Below, piece by piece: positions 1 through 7,888 of a stretch of 64,000 nt of DNA. A model generated the notes under the pieces. The model saw only the letters and a program-made list of their open reading frames with translations. It was not told the origin of the DNA and did not search any database. The stretch lies in the NCBI RefSeq assembly GCF_030818575.1, contig NZ_JAUTAL010000001.1, positions 434,001 through 498,000 on the forward strand, read 5' to 3'. Source of the stretch: Chryseobacterium camelliae (lineage in GTDB: Bacteria > Bacteroidota > Bacteroidia > Flavobacteriales > Weeksellaceae). The stretch's first letter is position 1. Every line of letters starts with the position of its first letter. Both the position numbers and the translations under genes were made by a program.

Positions 1-336
1 TACATCCGTGCCTGTGAGTGCATAGGTTCTTGTTGTCCAGTTTTGGCTTTTGGCCCGTGTAGGTATTTTGGAATAAAGAGTCTGGGTACAAAAAGGATAA
101 GTGCCCGTGATAATGCTCCTCCCAGGCTGTGTCCGGCCACCATGATAATGGCGTTCGGGTCATTCACTGTGGAGAAATAGTCTGTAATCGAATTACCGGA
201 GTTCAGGCTAAGCAGAAAACTGATACCGTTTAAGATACCATGAGGGATTTTGGATGGTATCGGTTTCCGGACAATAAGGCCAATCTGCAATTTTGCCGCC
301 CAACAAATCCTCATTCCTCTTATCAAAGTTAGACAT
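1..336 (-). pseudogene. Class 3 lipase-like gene, frame-broken and cut by the window edge
   Basis: The minus strand reads GHSLGGALS near positions 115-141, the nucleophile-elbow motif (GxSxG) of class 3 (alpha/beta-hydrolase) lipases, preceded by SITDYFSTVNDPNAII. A likely N terminus starts at an ATG at 336 (MSNFDKRNEDLLGG) but lies in a different frame and stops at 208-210 after 42 residues. The catalytic frame has no sensible start of its own, and only about 70 residues separate the start from the nucleophile, less than I expect for this family. I infer an internal deletion with a frameshift. The gene continues past base 1, so the Asp and His of the triad cannot be checked. A sequencing error is the main alternative. 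Confidence 0.55.
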
Positions 337-443
337 TTGTTGTGAGGCATGCTTAAGATGTGATTTGCTTTAGATTCTTAGCTATTCATTCCAAATTATG
401 GTCTTTTTAATTTCATTGACCAGATAAATTTTAAAGTTGTACA

Positions 444-761
444 TTACAGGAACAGCTTTTTCCATTTGGCCACGGTATTTCTGCTAAGCCTGAAATGTAT
501 GGCCAGTTCGCTGTTATTCAAAGAATTTTTTCTTTGGTAATCCAGGATCTTTATAATTGTAGATTTGTCGTAAGATTTATGACGTTGATTAAATTGTCCT
601 ATAGAAGCATTTTCCGAACCGAAGATTTTTTTTTGAAGATTGATTACATCAAAAGTATTTAGTTTTGATTTTTGCAAAATATCACTACATGCTTCAAGCT
701 TATCAGGATGTTTAATGGTGATCATATCAGTGTAAATTTTTTTATAGTTCGGATGGCTCAT
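444..761 (-). CDS. Small HTH protein of a conserved Chryseobacterium family (transposase-like HTH)
   Basis: This 105-residue protein ends in a clear helix-turn-helix, about residues 68-101 (SELAIHFRLSRNTVAKWKK), of the type found in transposase N-terminal domains. No DDE or other catalytic domain follows, so it is a DNA-binding protein or the remains of an insertion element and not a full transposase. From memory, similar short proteins occur in many Chryseobacterium genomes as a pair with the kind of protein encoded just upstream at 806-1252. The two genes run the same way with a 44-bp gap and probably form one transcription unit. I see no terminal inverted repeats around them. The target is unknown. 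Confidence 0.6.
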   Translation of the reverse strand: MSHPNYKKIYTDMITIKHPDKLEACSDILQKSKLNTFDVINLQKKIFGSENASIGQFNQRHKSYDKSTIIKILDYQRKNSLNNSELAIHFRLSRNTVAKWKKLFL

Positions 762-805
762 AAAATAATAATTGACTTAATTAGATTCAAAATTTAGTAG
801 AATTT

Positions 806-1252
806 TTATGAGATTTTACGATCTCTTATTGTGCTGTATTTCTGCAACCATTTATACAAAGTGGTCTTTGGTATATTGTATTCCTCTGTAATCTGGCTTG
901 TTGTCTTTGTTTCGTTTCGGATGAGTTCTATAACGAATTCGATAATCTCCTTTGTGTAAATATTCTTGCGGAAAGAAGGAAGGGCAAGCTTTCCTGTCTT
1001 CTTATTTTCATATTTTTGGTTATCGATAGGAGCATATAGGATAAGATGTTGAGAATAAATCCTAAAGAAATCGTACTCCAGCAGTTTGCACCATTTCAGG
1101 ATGAAATCCGCGTAGAGGTTTTCAGCTTCATACATTTGCGCAATTTCTTTTTCAGTACAGTCAAAGAATTTACAAATCCTCGTAAGTTCTATTTGAGTTT
1201 CCTGTACGCGTTGCTCGATCAGTTTTCCAATGTGTATTTGTTTAAAGTTCAT
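806..1252 (-). CDS. HTH protein often annotated as transposase, no catalytic domain
   Basis: The protein has 148 residues. The N-terminal half (FDCTEKEIAQMYEAENL, about residues 29-45) resembles an HTH that binds as a regulator, and the conserved segment LEYDFFRIYSQHLILYAP lies near residues 58-75. The C-terminal part contains a second HTH near residues 115-140 (TTSQITEEYNIPKTTLYKW), like the Tc1/IS3 OrfA type. It is basic at the end. The gene is upstream of, and codirectional with, the 105-residue HTH protein. The family is known to me only as a recurrent Chryseobacterium protein labelled transposase; nothing here shows transposition. A regulatory role is equally possible. Confidence 0.6.
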   Translation of the reverse strand: MNFKQIHIGKLIEQRVQETQIELTRICKFFDCTEKEIAQMYEAENLYADFILKWCKLLEYDFFRIYSQHLILYAPIDNQKYENKKTGKLALPSFRKNIYTKEIIEFVIELIRNETKTTSQITEEYNIPKTTLYKWLQKYSTIRDRKIS

Positions 1253-1282
1253 TAATGATCCATTATTATTTTATAAATAATT

Positions 1283-1738
1283 CTATTTTCTATCATTTAG
1301 GCTCATATCTACAGATGAAGTAAATTTCTCTATGTCTATATTGCTTAAACCTGACATACCAAGCTTAATTATTTTTTTTCTGTTTGCTGGACGCTGTAAA
1401 ATAATAGTCAGCTTACGATTAAACTGATTACCAGTGAATTTCATTCGTATGATATCACTGAAGGGTAACTCTAACTGCTTTTTCCAATCCATTTTTTTGA
1501 AAGGATGATATTTCCTGATTGACAGAAACATGCTACTATTAATAACTTCTACATATCGTAAGTCCCATATTAGAAATAACTGTAAAAATATCAGCAACAA
1601 AATAGCGATGAATATGAACAGAGAGATCCTAATTTGACATAGCAAGAAAATAATAGGTGTTAATGAGATACAAAGAAGAAGACCAATATTAATTAAGAAC
1701 AAATAACGGTTGATAAATCGCTTATTATCTATTTTCAT
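1283..1738 (-). CDS. Membrane protein of unknown function (two TM helices plus PH-like tail)
   Basis: I do not recognise a named family. The 151-residue product has two hydrophobic segments at about residues 13-34 and 37-59, then a cytosolic-looking domain rich in beta-prone segments (VEVINSSMFLSIRKYHPF, LPFSDIIRMKFTG, KLTIILQRP). That layout, two membrane helices followed by a compact basic beta domain, is seen in bacterial PH-like membrane proteins, but this is a guess from pattern only. It lies 30 bp upstream of the HTH gene at 806-1252 and runs in the same direction. Confidence 0.5.
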   Translation of the reverse strand: MKIDNKRFINRYLFLINIGLLLCISLTPIIFLLCQIRISLFIFIAILLLIFLQLFLIWDLRYVEVINSSMFLSIRKYHPFKKMDWKKQLELPFSDIIRMKFTGNQFNRKLTIILQRPANRKKIIKLGMSGLSNIDIEKFTSSVDMSLNDRK

Positions 1739-2134
1739 AATTTTAATAATGTTCAGGTTTAGAAAACAAAAGCATTGATATTTTCCCTTCTTTATGGATT
1801 AAAAACAACATAATTTCTTACTTTATCACATACAGCAGCGCTACGTACAGTTTTCTAATTGTCAAATTTATTATTAAGCTAGGCCGCTAACCTGTATAGA
1901 GCTATATTACTCTTGATTTTTGATTATTTTTTCCCATCATGATCAGAAAGATGATTAGAATTGCAGAAGTCATATAAATCTGGTAAATTTTTATCACAAC
2001 TTCTTCAATATTGTGTGTCCTAACATTTCATATTAGAATCTTTTTTTTTAATCTAAATATTTGGTTATCAATTGTATTGAATATTAATCATACTCTCTCA
2101 TAAACTCTAGAATATATCTGTGATTTAACTAAAA
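1739..2134. other. AT-rich intergenic stretch without recognisable gene
   Basis: I find no plausible coding frame, RNA gene or dyad here. Composition is strongly AT-rich. It separates the HTH/membrane protein cluster from the secreted-protein genes. Confidence 0.5.
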
Positions 2135-2199
2135 AGCTGCAACCTCCAGTTTCAATAATTTTTTTCATCATTATAAAATGAAAAAGAATGATTGCAGCT
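2135..2199 (-). terminator. Possible terminator of the secreted-protein operon
   Basis: AGCTGCAA at 2135-2142 pairs with TTGCAGCT at 2192-2199; on the minus strand the right arm is followed by a T run. A second small stem (TTTTTCAT/ATGAAAAA) sits inside the loop. The loop is long, so this is a weak call, but it lies 24 bp after the stop codon of the last gene. Confidence 0.35.
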
Positions 2200-2222
2200 A
2201 AAAATTCAATGATGGATAATAT

Positions 2223-2774
2223 TTAATCCATTATAGGAATGCTCCGGAATGTTCCCTGGCACCATCCTGCATTTGTTGCCTGCACAGAAGCAGTATTGCC
2301 AGTCAGCGTAAATCGGAAAAGATAATTAACGCTTCCCCAGTTGACATAAAAAGAAGTTGCATCATTGGGGTTGATGGTTACCACGTTCTGGGAGACCATC
2401 TGGAAGCCGGTACCAATCTTGTAAAAGACCGAAAAGGTAAAATCTGTAGAATAATCGGCGATCCTGCCTGTAAAATCCAGCCGGCAGGCTTTGCTGCCCA
2501 CATAGATGCCCGTCCAGTAATTATTGGAGCCTGCATTACGGTTATACAATCCGGAGGAGTAGAGCACATCTATAGGGGTTGCCTGTTGCAGTAATCCACT
2601 CGTATCCGTCACCAGCACCTGTGACACGTTGGGCATCAGGATATCGGACAGCACCCGTACCCGCGCGTCACCATTAACATCCAGGATCCGGGTTGGGGAG
2701 GTGGTTAAGATCCCGACCTGGGCATCCATTGATAGGCCCGTCATTATCAATAATAAAATCGTCAGTCTTCTCAT
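2223..2774 (-). CDS. Secreted 'QVGI-TSPT' protein, paralogue of its neighbour
   Basis: A Sec signal peptide (MRRLTILLLIMTGLSMDAQ) is followed by VGILTTSPTRILDVNGDARVRVL, almost the same as the mature N terminus of the upstream gene (QVGINTSNPTKILDVNGDMRVRTL). The rest (about 183 residues in all) is rich in Gly, Thr, Asn and aromatic residues, as in beta-structured surface or fibre-like proteins. I chose the ATG at 2774 because it follows the stop codon of the preceding gene (2776-2778) by one base, which suggests translational coupling; an upstream start at 2798 would overlap that gene. The alignable parts (LDFTGRIADYSTDFTFSVFYKIGTGF versus the same region next door) indicate tandem duplication with a diverged C terminus. 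Function unknown. Confidence 0.75.
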   Translation of the reverse strand: MRRLTILLLIMTGLSMDAQVGILTTSPTRILDVNGDARVRVLSDILMPNVSQVLVTDTSGLLQQATPIDVLYSSGLYNRNAGSNNYWTGIYVGSKACRLDFTGRIADYSTDFTFSVFYKIGTGFQMVSQNVVTINPNDATSFYVNWGSVNYLFRFTLTGNTASVQATNAGWCQGTFRSIPIMD

Positions 2775-2775
2775 C

Positions 2776-3393
2776 TTATGAATGGTATAATGAAACAAAT
2801 GAGCCGGTCACTCCAATGGAGGCCGAATTGGTTACACTGATGCTACCAAGCCCTGTAGAAGGTATGACCGGGTCGGTAACGGTATAGACAAAATTGTAGG
2901 TGGTGCCGGAAACCGTTAGGGCCACGGTGAAAGTGGTACTGCTGGTGCCGGAAACCGTGATGCTGGTGCTGGTTTGCGAAACCGGTGTCCCTACTACGGA
3001 GAATCCTGAACCATAATCATAGAACACGGAAAAGGTGAAATCTATCCCGCTGCCTATTGCAGCCCTCCCGGTAAAATCGAATTTGGTTCCTTTAGCACCT
3101 ACCTTGATGTTATTCCAATTGTTGACCGATGTAGATTTGACATAGATGCCTGTGGAGTACATCGTATCCAGTGGTGTGCTCCGGTGCAAGTTGCCATCTG
3201 TATCTGCCGTGATGACGTAAGCAATATTAGGTGCAGAGATGGTGTTGAGGGTTCTAACCCGCATATCCCCGTTGACATCCAGGATTTTGGTGGGGTTGCT
3301 TGTATTAATACCGACTTGGCTATACGCAAAGCCTGAAATAAGCAGGCTGGCTGCCAGGATTCTTTTTTTTGTGTTTAGTAATGGTTTCATCAT
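2776..3393 (-). CDS. Secreted 'QVGINTSNP' protein, tandem paralogue
   Basis: The product is 205 residues with an N-terminal signal peptide (KRILAASLLISGFAYS) and the mature start QVGINTSNPTKILDVNGDMRVRTL found on many Chryseobacterium surface proteins. It shares the layout of the 183-residue neighbour: conserved head, a middle segment with FDFTGRA and DFTFSVFYDYGSGF, and a Ser/Thr-rich C-terminal third (SQTSTSITVSGTSSTTF). No enzyme motif is visible. It lies between the S74 protein gene (318 bp upstream) and its paralogue (1 bp downstream), all leftward, so the three genes may form one operon. I infer an extracellular or cell-surface role. Confidence 0.75.
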   Translation of the reverse strand: MMKPLLNTKKRILAASLLISGFAYSQVGINTSNPTKILDVNGDMRVRTLNTISAPNIAYVITADTDGNLHRSTPLDTMYSTGIYVKSTSVNNWNNIKVGAKGTKFDFTGRAAIGSGIDFTFSVFYDYGSGFSVVGTPVSQTSTSITVSGTSSTTFTVALTVSGTTYNFVYTVTDPVIPSTGLGSISVTNSASIGVTGSFVSLYHS

Positions 3394-3711
3394 TTATTGA
3401 ATTGATTATATTATTAAAGTGTTGATACTGTAGTTGGCATCCGACCTGCGAATCAAATCTTTGATCCAAAATATCTGTAAAAGAGGTGAAAGGAGATTGA
3501 GATATACATACTTTTTAGACGGATATCAATGATATATAACACGAACATCTAAAGGGACTTTTAGATATACATTTAAAGAGGTATTAAATGGATATCCTTA
3601 AAGGACTGTTTTAAAACCAGTAGAACTTTGTCAGAAGATGCGTTTTTTTCGTATCTCATAACATATAACTCATACCACTTTCTAACATTGGCAAGCGTGC
3701 ATAAAGAAAGG
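3394..3711. other. Intergenic stretch between two secreted-protein genes
   Basis: No gene is supported. It holds a 7-bp dyad (ATCTAAA at 3547-3553, TTTAGAT at 3560-3566) without a T run and several scattered 'gatat' words. No exact TAnnTTTG element is seen on the minus strand upstream of 3393, which fits read-through from the upstream gene. Confidence 0.4.
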
Positions 3712-5925
3712 TTATCTATTCTTCTTCATTCCTTCCACCTCTGCCTGCAGATTCTTAATAAGAACTTTTAGGTAGGATAGCTCTTTATTATCTTTTTTCA
3801 GTTGTTCTATCTCTGCCTGCTGTTCTTTTACAGCATTAATAAGTGTATAAGTAAGTTCAGAACCGTTATATTCCCTCAGATCTTCGAAATCTTTATATTT
3901 TGTTTTCGTAACAGTAGATGGCAACACTTTTTCAATTTCCTGTGCAATAACTCCAACATATGTTTTTCCGTCTGCCTTGAATGGTGATTTGCCGTTATAT
4001 TCAAAAGTCACAGGACGGATGGCTAAAATTTCTTTCAGCCCTTTTTGATAGTCGCGGATGTCTTTTTTTACCCTCGCATCAGAAAAGGTACCCCAAGATC
4101 CGCCACCTGGTTTGTCTGCTGTACCATTAACGGAAAGCTTCGACGTCGGGGCCGTAGTTCCTATTCCTACATCACCGTTATTTTTAACGATCAATTTCTT
4201 GTCGGCAGCTCCCCCGCTGGATGTCGCTACAAAAAAATCAGCAGCACCCTGTCCTGAGGATCCACTGATGTATTGCGCTCCCACAGATATAGGCCAAGCC
4301 CCCTGGCCGTTGTTTGGGTTAAATCCAATAAAGGCTGCCTGCCCTGTTGCAGCTGTACCCGTTGCACCTCCAATCTGCAGGCCCGGCTGCGATATGCTGC
4401 TTGATAGCGGATGAACTATAGACAAAGGATAACCTGAAGTGTTGGTTGTAGTAATATTGACATTGCTGTTCCCCGAGAAAGTCACGGAATTATTACCTTG
4501 AGCTATGGTGGTATTTTCGGTTAGTGTACCGCCAAGCTTTACATTATTGGATGCCATTGTAAGACCGTTACTTGCCGTATAAGGCGTGGCACTGGGAATG
4601 GTTTGCCAGGTTGCAAGCCCATTGGCATCACTCGTAAGTACTTTGCCGGAACCTTGTGTTCCATCCACAATTTTGATCGCTCCGTTGGTGTTCCCATTAT
4701 TCACTTCCAGTTTGGCTCCTGGATTATAATTTCCTATACCAACTCTTCCATTGGATACAACAGACATAATAGTAGTCACTGAAGCCGAGGCATCATTGGA
4801 AACCGACTGGTAATTCAGAAAACCATTAGTCCCGTCGGTGGTCATATTCACTTTCATCACTCGCTGGCCTGTAGGATTACCCAATGCCTCAAAATAAAGA
4901 CCTGGCCCCGACAAACCATTGCTGGATGAAGGTCCTGTAAGCAATATTCCAGGTGTGTTGTATGATGCAGTAATAGCTGATGTGGAACCATTTTCTACAA
5001 TGTGTAATCTTCCGGCAGGAGTAGTGGTTCCAATTCCGACTCTGCCATTATTTGAGCTTGTAAGATACATTAGCTCATTAAGAACAGGATTTCCTACACT
5101 GAAGGAGAGATATCTGGTTCCATTAAGAGTTCCGGTGCTCTCATCACCAAAATTGATTCTGGCAATTTGACTTCCCCCTGAATCGGTATTGGTTCTCATA
5201 TTTATCCCAAAATTTTCAACTCTATTGCCGTAAGAGTAGGAGGGCTGACCAATGTTTATATCAAGTGCATTTTTAGACGCTGCTGAAGTTATAGCGGCGT
5301 TGATGTATTGGTTACCCTGTACATCCAGTTTGGCTGAAGGGGTAGCGGTACCTATTGCCACTCTGTTGTTCACAGCATCCACATTAAATGTAGTGCCATC
5401 TACTGTAAAATGACTGGTGCCGGTTGTAGCTGCGGAGGTAAAATTGGTAGTATAGGTATCCTGTGCGATGGTGGTATTTTCAATCAGCGTGCCACCTAAC
5501 TTCGTGTTATTACCAGTCATCGTAAGTCCATTGTTGGCGGTATAGGGACTGCCACCATCACCTACCGCCATTTTGATCCATCTGCCTGCACCCGATGCTG
5601 CGGCGGCATCAAAATAATAATAGCCCACGCTGGTTATGTTTTCACGCTGTGTTCCAGATGCTGCATCACCTCCCGATATATCGGTGATATAGATTAGGGC
5701 GCCGTTCTGGTTAGTTCCGTAGTTTGCCGTATTGGCTGTGAGTTCTGCTCGCGTCAGGCGTGGTGCCTGCATCCCGATGGTTTGGGTATTATCGGTAATA
5801 TTACCTGAAGCATCGCGCTTAGCTCTCACATCAAAAGTGGTAGAGGGTGTCTGATTGTTTACGCCCACCTGGCTGTAAACAAGGCCCGATAAAATAATAC
5901 CGGCCGTTAGTAAAATTTTTTTCAT
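3712..5925 (-). CDS. Large secreted fibre-like protein with C-terminal S74 intramolecular chaperone
   Basis: The 737-residue product begins with a signal peptide (MKKILLTAGIILSGLVYS) and mature QVGVNNQTPSTTFDVRAK. The long middle is low-complexity and beta-prone, with repeated 'NGRVGIGTTTPAGRL'-type units and two copies of a block PYTA-NGLTM-LGGTL-ENTTIAQ (about residues 130-155 and 455-480). From about residue 614 it has SDARVKKDIRDYQKGL, then GVIAQEIEKVLP: the peptidase S74 domain, a self-cleaving trimerisation chaperone known from phage tail spikes and endosialidases, where cleavage occurs at the Ser-Asp. A coiled coil (EQQAEIEQLKKDNKEL) ends the protein. I infer a trimeric surface fibre. 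It shares IKIVDGTQG-GKVLTSDANGL with the protein at 13039-13806. Upstream lies the putative invertible promoter. Confidence 0.85.
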   Translation of the reverse strand: MKKILLTAGIILSGLVYSQVGVNNQTPSTTFDVRAKRDASGNITDNTQTIGMQAPRLTRAELTANTANYGTNQNGALIYITDISGGDAASGTQRENITSVGYYYFDAAAASGAGRWIKMAVGDGGSPYTANNGLTMTGNNTKLGGTLIENTTIAQDTYTTNFTSAATTGTSHFTVDGTTFNVDAVNNRVAIGTATPSAKLDVQGNQYINAAITSAASKNALDINIGQPSYSYGNRVENFGINMRTNTDSGGSQIARINFGDESTGTLNGTRYLSFSVGNPVLNELMYLTSSNNGRVGIGTTTPAGRLHIVENGSTSAITASYNTPGILLTGPSSSNGLSGPGLYFEALGNPTGQRVMKVNMTTDGTNGFLNYQSVSNDASASVTTIMSVVSNGRVGIGNYNPGAKLEVNNGNTNGAIKIVDGTQGSGKVLTSDANGLATWQTIPSATPYTASNGLTMASNNVKLGGTLTENTTIAQGNNSVTFSGNSNVNITTTNTSGYPLSIVHPLSSSISQPGLQIGGATGTAATGQAAFIGFNPNNGQGAWPISVGAQYISGSSGQGAADFFVATSSGGAADKKLIVKNNGDVGIGTTAPTSKLSVNGTADKPGGGSWGTFSDARVKKDIRDYQKGLKEILAIRPVTFEYNGKSPFKADGKTYVGVIAQEIEKVLPSTVTKTKYKDFEDLREYNGSELTYTLINAVKEQQAEIEQLKKDNKELSYLKVLIKNLQAEVEGMKKNR

Positions 5926-6365
5926 TTGAAAGTTTTATAAAATTTGCTTTATTAAATAATTAAAACTCGGTTATATGCAAAGCAGTTATAGACGAGTTGG
6001 TCTTTTTAAGACTTTTATTATTCACTGAAATTTCTGATTTTTGGGTACCGCAAACCTTATCCTTTTTTAAGAATAATAAATTTATCTGCACACTCTTGGA
6101 AAACACCTCATATAGAGTTTCCTTTTTAGAAGTCAGGATTTGAAATTAGCTATTGTAATTTTGTGGTTAGAAATATCTATGTCTCCTTTTAATTCTTGTA
6201 AATGATCATAAAATTCTTTTTTTCATCATGTGCGTCTTTTGTGTTTTACATTTAATAAATCATCATGTTTACATTTAATTTTAATGGTTTTATACGTGGT
6301 TACTGTTTTTGTAATAAGAAGAAATACTAAATCAAAAATGTTACTTTTTTATCTTAATTTTAAAG
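5926..6365. other. Long leader region between the fibre gene and the invertible segment
   Basis: This AT-rich 440 bp has no exact TAnnTTTG match on the minus strand (nearest is TAAGGTTTG near 6051-6059, one base too long), so the fibre gene has no obvious promoter of its own. The minus strand carries a short frame ending in HLQELKGDIDISNHKI that lacks a start and meets a stop just upstream; it could be the relic of a small gene. Confidence 0.45.
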
Positions 6366-6385
6366 GTAGTCCAATCAAGACTACT
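6366..6385 (+). repeat. Left inverted repeat of putative invertible segment
   Basis: Sequence GTAGTCCAATCAAGACTACT. It is an exact inverted copy of 6573-6592 and is itself a dyad (GTAGTC, spacer CAATCAA, GACTAC), the layout of a tyrosine recombinase core site with two arms and a 7-bp crossover region. The outer arm pairing extends to about 10 bp with one mismatch. It is followed by TTTT, so it could also act as a terminator. Confidence 0.7.
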
Positions 6386-6533
6386 TTTATAATTAATTGA
6401 TTTACAGTTCAATAAATTACATAGTGCTTTTGTGTGACATTTATGTTAAAACAATAACAAACCAGATAGAATCGGTAAAAATAATCAGTTATGCATGATT
6501 TATTAATGTGTTGAAAAACAATATTTTAATTAA

Positions 6534-6564
6534 TTTGGTAAATCGGAAATTATATCTATATTTG
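6534..6564 (+). promoter_or_regulatory. Promoter inside the invertible segment
   Basis: TTTG at 6534-6537 (-33) and TATATTTG at 6557-6564 (-7) are separated by 19 bp, matching the Bacteroidota consensus. Transcription would start near 6571, just before the right inverted repeat, and run into the recombinase gene. Confidence 0.7.
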
Positions 6565-6572
6565 TGCATAAG

Positions 6573-6592
6573 AGTAGTCTTGATTGGACTAC
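6573..6592 (-). repeat. Right inverted repeat of putative invertible segment
   Basis: Exact reverse complement of 6366-6385, including the 7-bp spacer of the dyad. It lies 43 bp before the recombinase start codon and is followed by TTTTT on the plus strand, so a hairpin attenuator role for the recombinase transcript is an alternative. Confidence 0.7.
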
Positions 6593-6634
6593 TTTTTCGC
6601 CTTATATTTACTGATAATCATAAATTTACTCTAA

Positions 6635-7888
6635 ATGAACTTCAAATTTTCCCTATCTGAAACAGGAACAAGTAGTCATATTTTTTTATCTATCAGTGAT
6701 TATCGTTTTAAAGAAATACATATTCTCACTCCATTAAAAATTTCGCCAGATCAATGGGACGAAGAGAAGCAGCGTCCTCAAAATATATATCTGAAAAATT
6801 CTAAGATTATTAACAGGATTATTGATTCAATAAAGGTTAATTTTACAAATTATATTGAAACATTTATATCTCAGAAGAAGAAAATTACCGCAAAACGGCT
6901 AGAAACTTTGATGCAGAATGAAATATTGCTTAAAAATAGTGCGCAATTAGATGGGACATTATTATACTTCGCAAGTCTTTATATCGAGTCCCGTAAAGAG
7001 ATAGTATGTCACTCAACCTTCAAACGTTACAATGTATTTTTCAGGCTTCTGGAAAGATTTGAAGGATTTACTAAAAATAGGATTTATGTGAAGGATCTTA
7101 ATTCTAACTTTATTAAAGATTTCAATATTTTCGGAAATGAAGAAATGTATAGTAAGAGCACAATATACCGTACTTTAAACTTTATCAAAACTATTCTGAA
7201 TTTTGCAGAAAAGAAAGGAATTTCGACAAGCATTAGGGAGTTTGAATATAAAAGAGATAAAGCGGAGACAGAGATCATTACCTTAAATGACGATGAACTC
7301 CTATTGATTGAGAAAACTGAAGTTCCCACAGCATTACAGGATGCAAAAGATTGGCTGCTAATTAGTTGTTATACAGGACAGCGTATTTCGGATTTTATGT
7401 GCTTTTCAGCAGACAAACTGCTTGAAATTGAAAATAGGTTATGCATTAATTTTGTCCAGAAAAAAACAGGTAAAACCATTTTGCTGCCTCTGCATCCTGC
7501 CGTAATAGACATCATCAGAAAAAGTAAAAACGACTTTCCTACATTAATTAATAAGGAATTATATAACCGGAATATCAAAGAAATTGGTAAGATTTGTAAA
7601 ATCAATAATAATATCAAAGCTAAAAAGAGAATTGGACATAGGGTGAAAGAGCTTATTGTAGAAAAATGGGAAGTTTTATCCAGCCACATAGGGAGAAGAA
7701 GTTTTTCTACAAATTTTTATGGGAAAATTCCAACACCGCTTCTAATAGGCGCTACAGGTCACAGTTCGGAACAAATGTTTTTAAAGTACATCAATCGTTT
7801 TGACAAAGATAAGATAGTAAGCTTAAGTAATCATTTTAACCATATTCACAGCCAATATCCTGCCCATATTCAATTGCCACATTCTTAG
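6635..7888 (+). CDS. Tyrosine site-specific recombinase (Bacteroidota integrase/invertase type)
   Basis: The 417-residue protein has the usual arm-binding and core-binding N-terminal domains and a C-terminal catalytic domain with a complete active site: Arg250 (CYTGQRISD), Lys276/277 (QKKTGK), His351 and Arg354 (SHIGRRSF), His376 (GATGHSS) and nucleophile Tyr385 (FLKYIN). It catalyses strand exchange between paired short sites through a 3'-phosphotyrosine. No tRNA gene, phage or conjugation genes lie nearby, and the paired inverted sites sit immediately upstream, so a local DNA invertase is more likely than an element integrase. The present promoter orientation would express it. Confidence 0.88.
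   Translation: MNFKFSLSETGTSSHIFLSISDYRFKEIHILTPLKISPDQWDEEKQRPQNIYLKNSKIINRIIDSIKVNFTNYIETFISQKKKITAKRLETLMQNEILLKNSAQLDGTLLYFASLYIESRKEIVCHSTFKRYNVFFRLLERFEGFTKNRIYVKDLNSNFIKDFNIFGNEEMYSKSTIYRTLNFIKTILNFAEKKGISTSIREFEYKRDKAETEIITLNDDELLLIEKTEVPTALQDAKDWLLISCYTGQRISDFMCFSADKLLEIENRLCINFVQKKTGKTILLPLHPAVIDIIRKSKNDFPTLINKELYNRNIKEIGKICKINNNIKAKKRIGHRVKELIVEKWEVLSSHIGRRSFSTNFYGKIPTPLLIGATGHSSEQMFLKYINRFDKDKIVSLSNHFNHIHSQYPAHIQLPHS

Larger units (their letters stand above)
6366..6592. other. Putative invertible promoter segment
   Basis: A 187-bp AT-rich stretch (6386-6572) is bracketed by exact 20-bp inverted repeats and contains one outward-facing promoter, now pointing right toward the recombinase. 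Inversion would point it left, toward the fibre-protein genes. Phase variation by promoter inversion with tyrosine or serine recombinases is well known in Bacteroidota; its use here is inferred from layout. Confidence 0.6.

Noticed and set aside
3547..3566. ATCTAAA/TTTAGAT dyad between secreted-protein genes
   Set aside because: Seven bp only, no T run, not near a promoter; likely chance in AT-rich DNA.
6100..6235. Short minus-strand frame reading HLQELKGDIDISNHKI
   Set aside because: No start codon in frame and a stop just upstream of an A7 run; too short to call even as a pseudogene.
6635..7888. Recombinase as integrase of a genomic island
   Set aside because: No tRNA gene, att duplication or mobile-element genes were found in the window; the paired inverted sites favour local inversion. 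The full island hypothesis cannot be excluded without flanking sequence.
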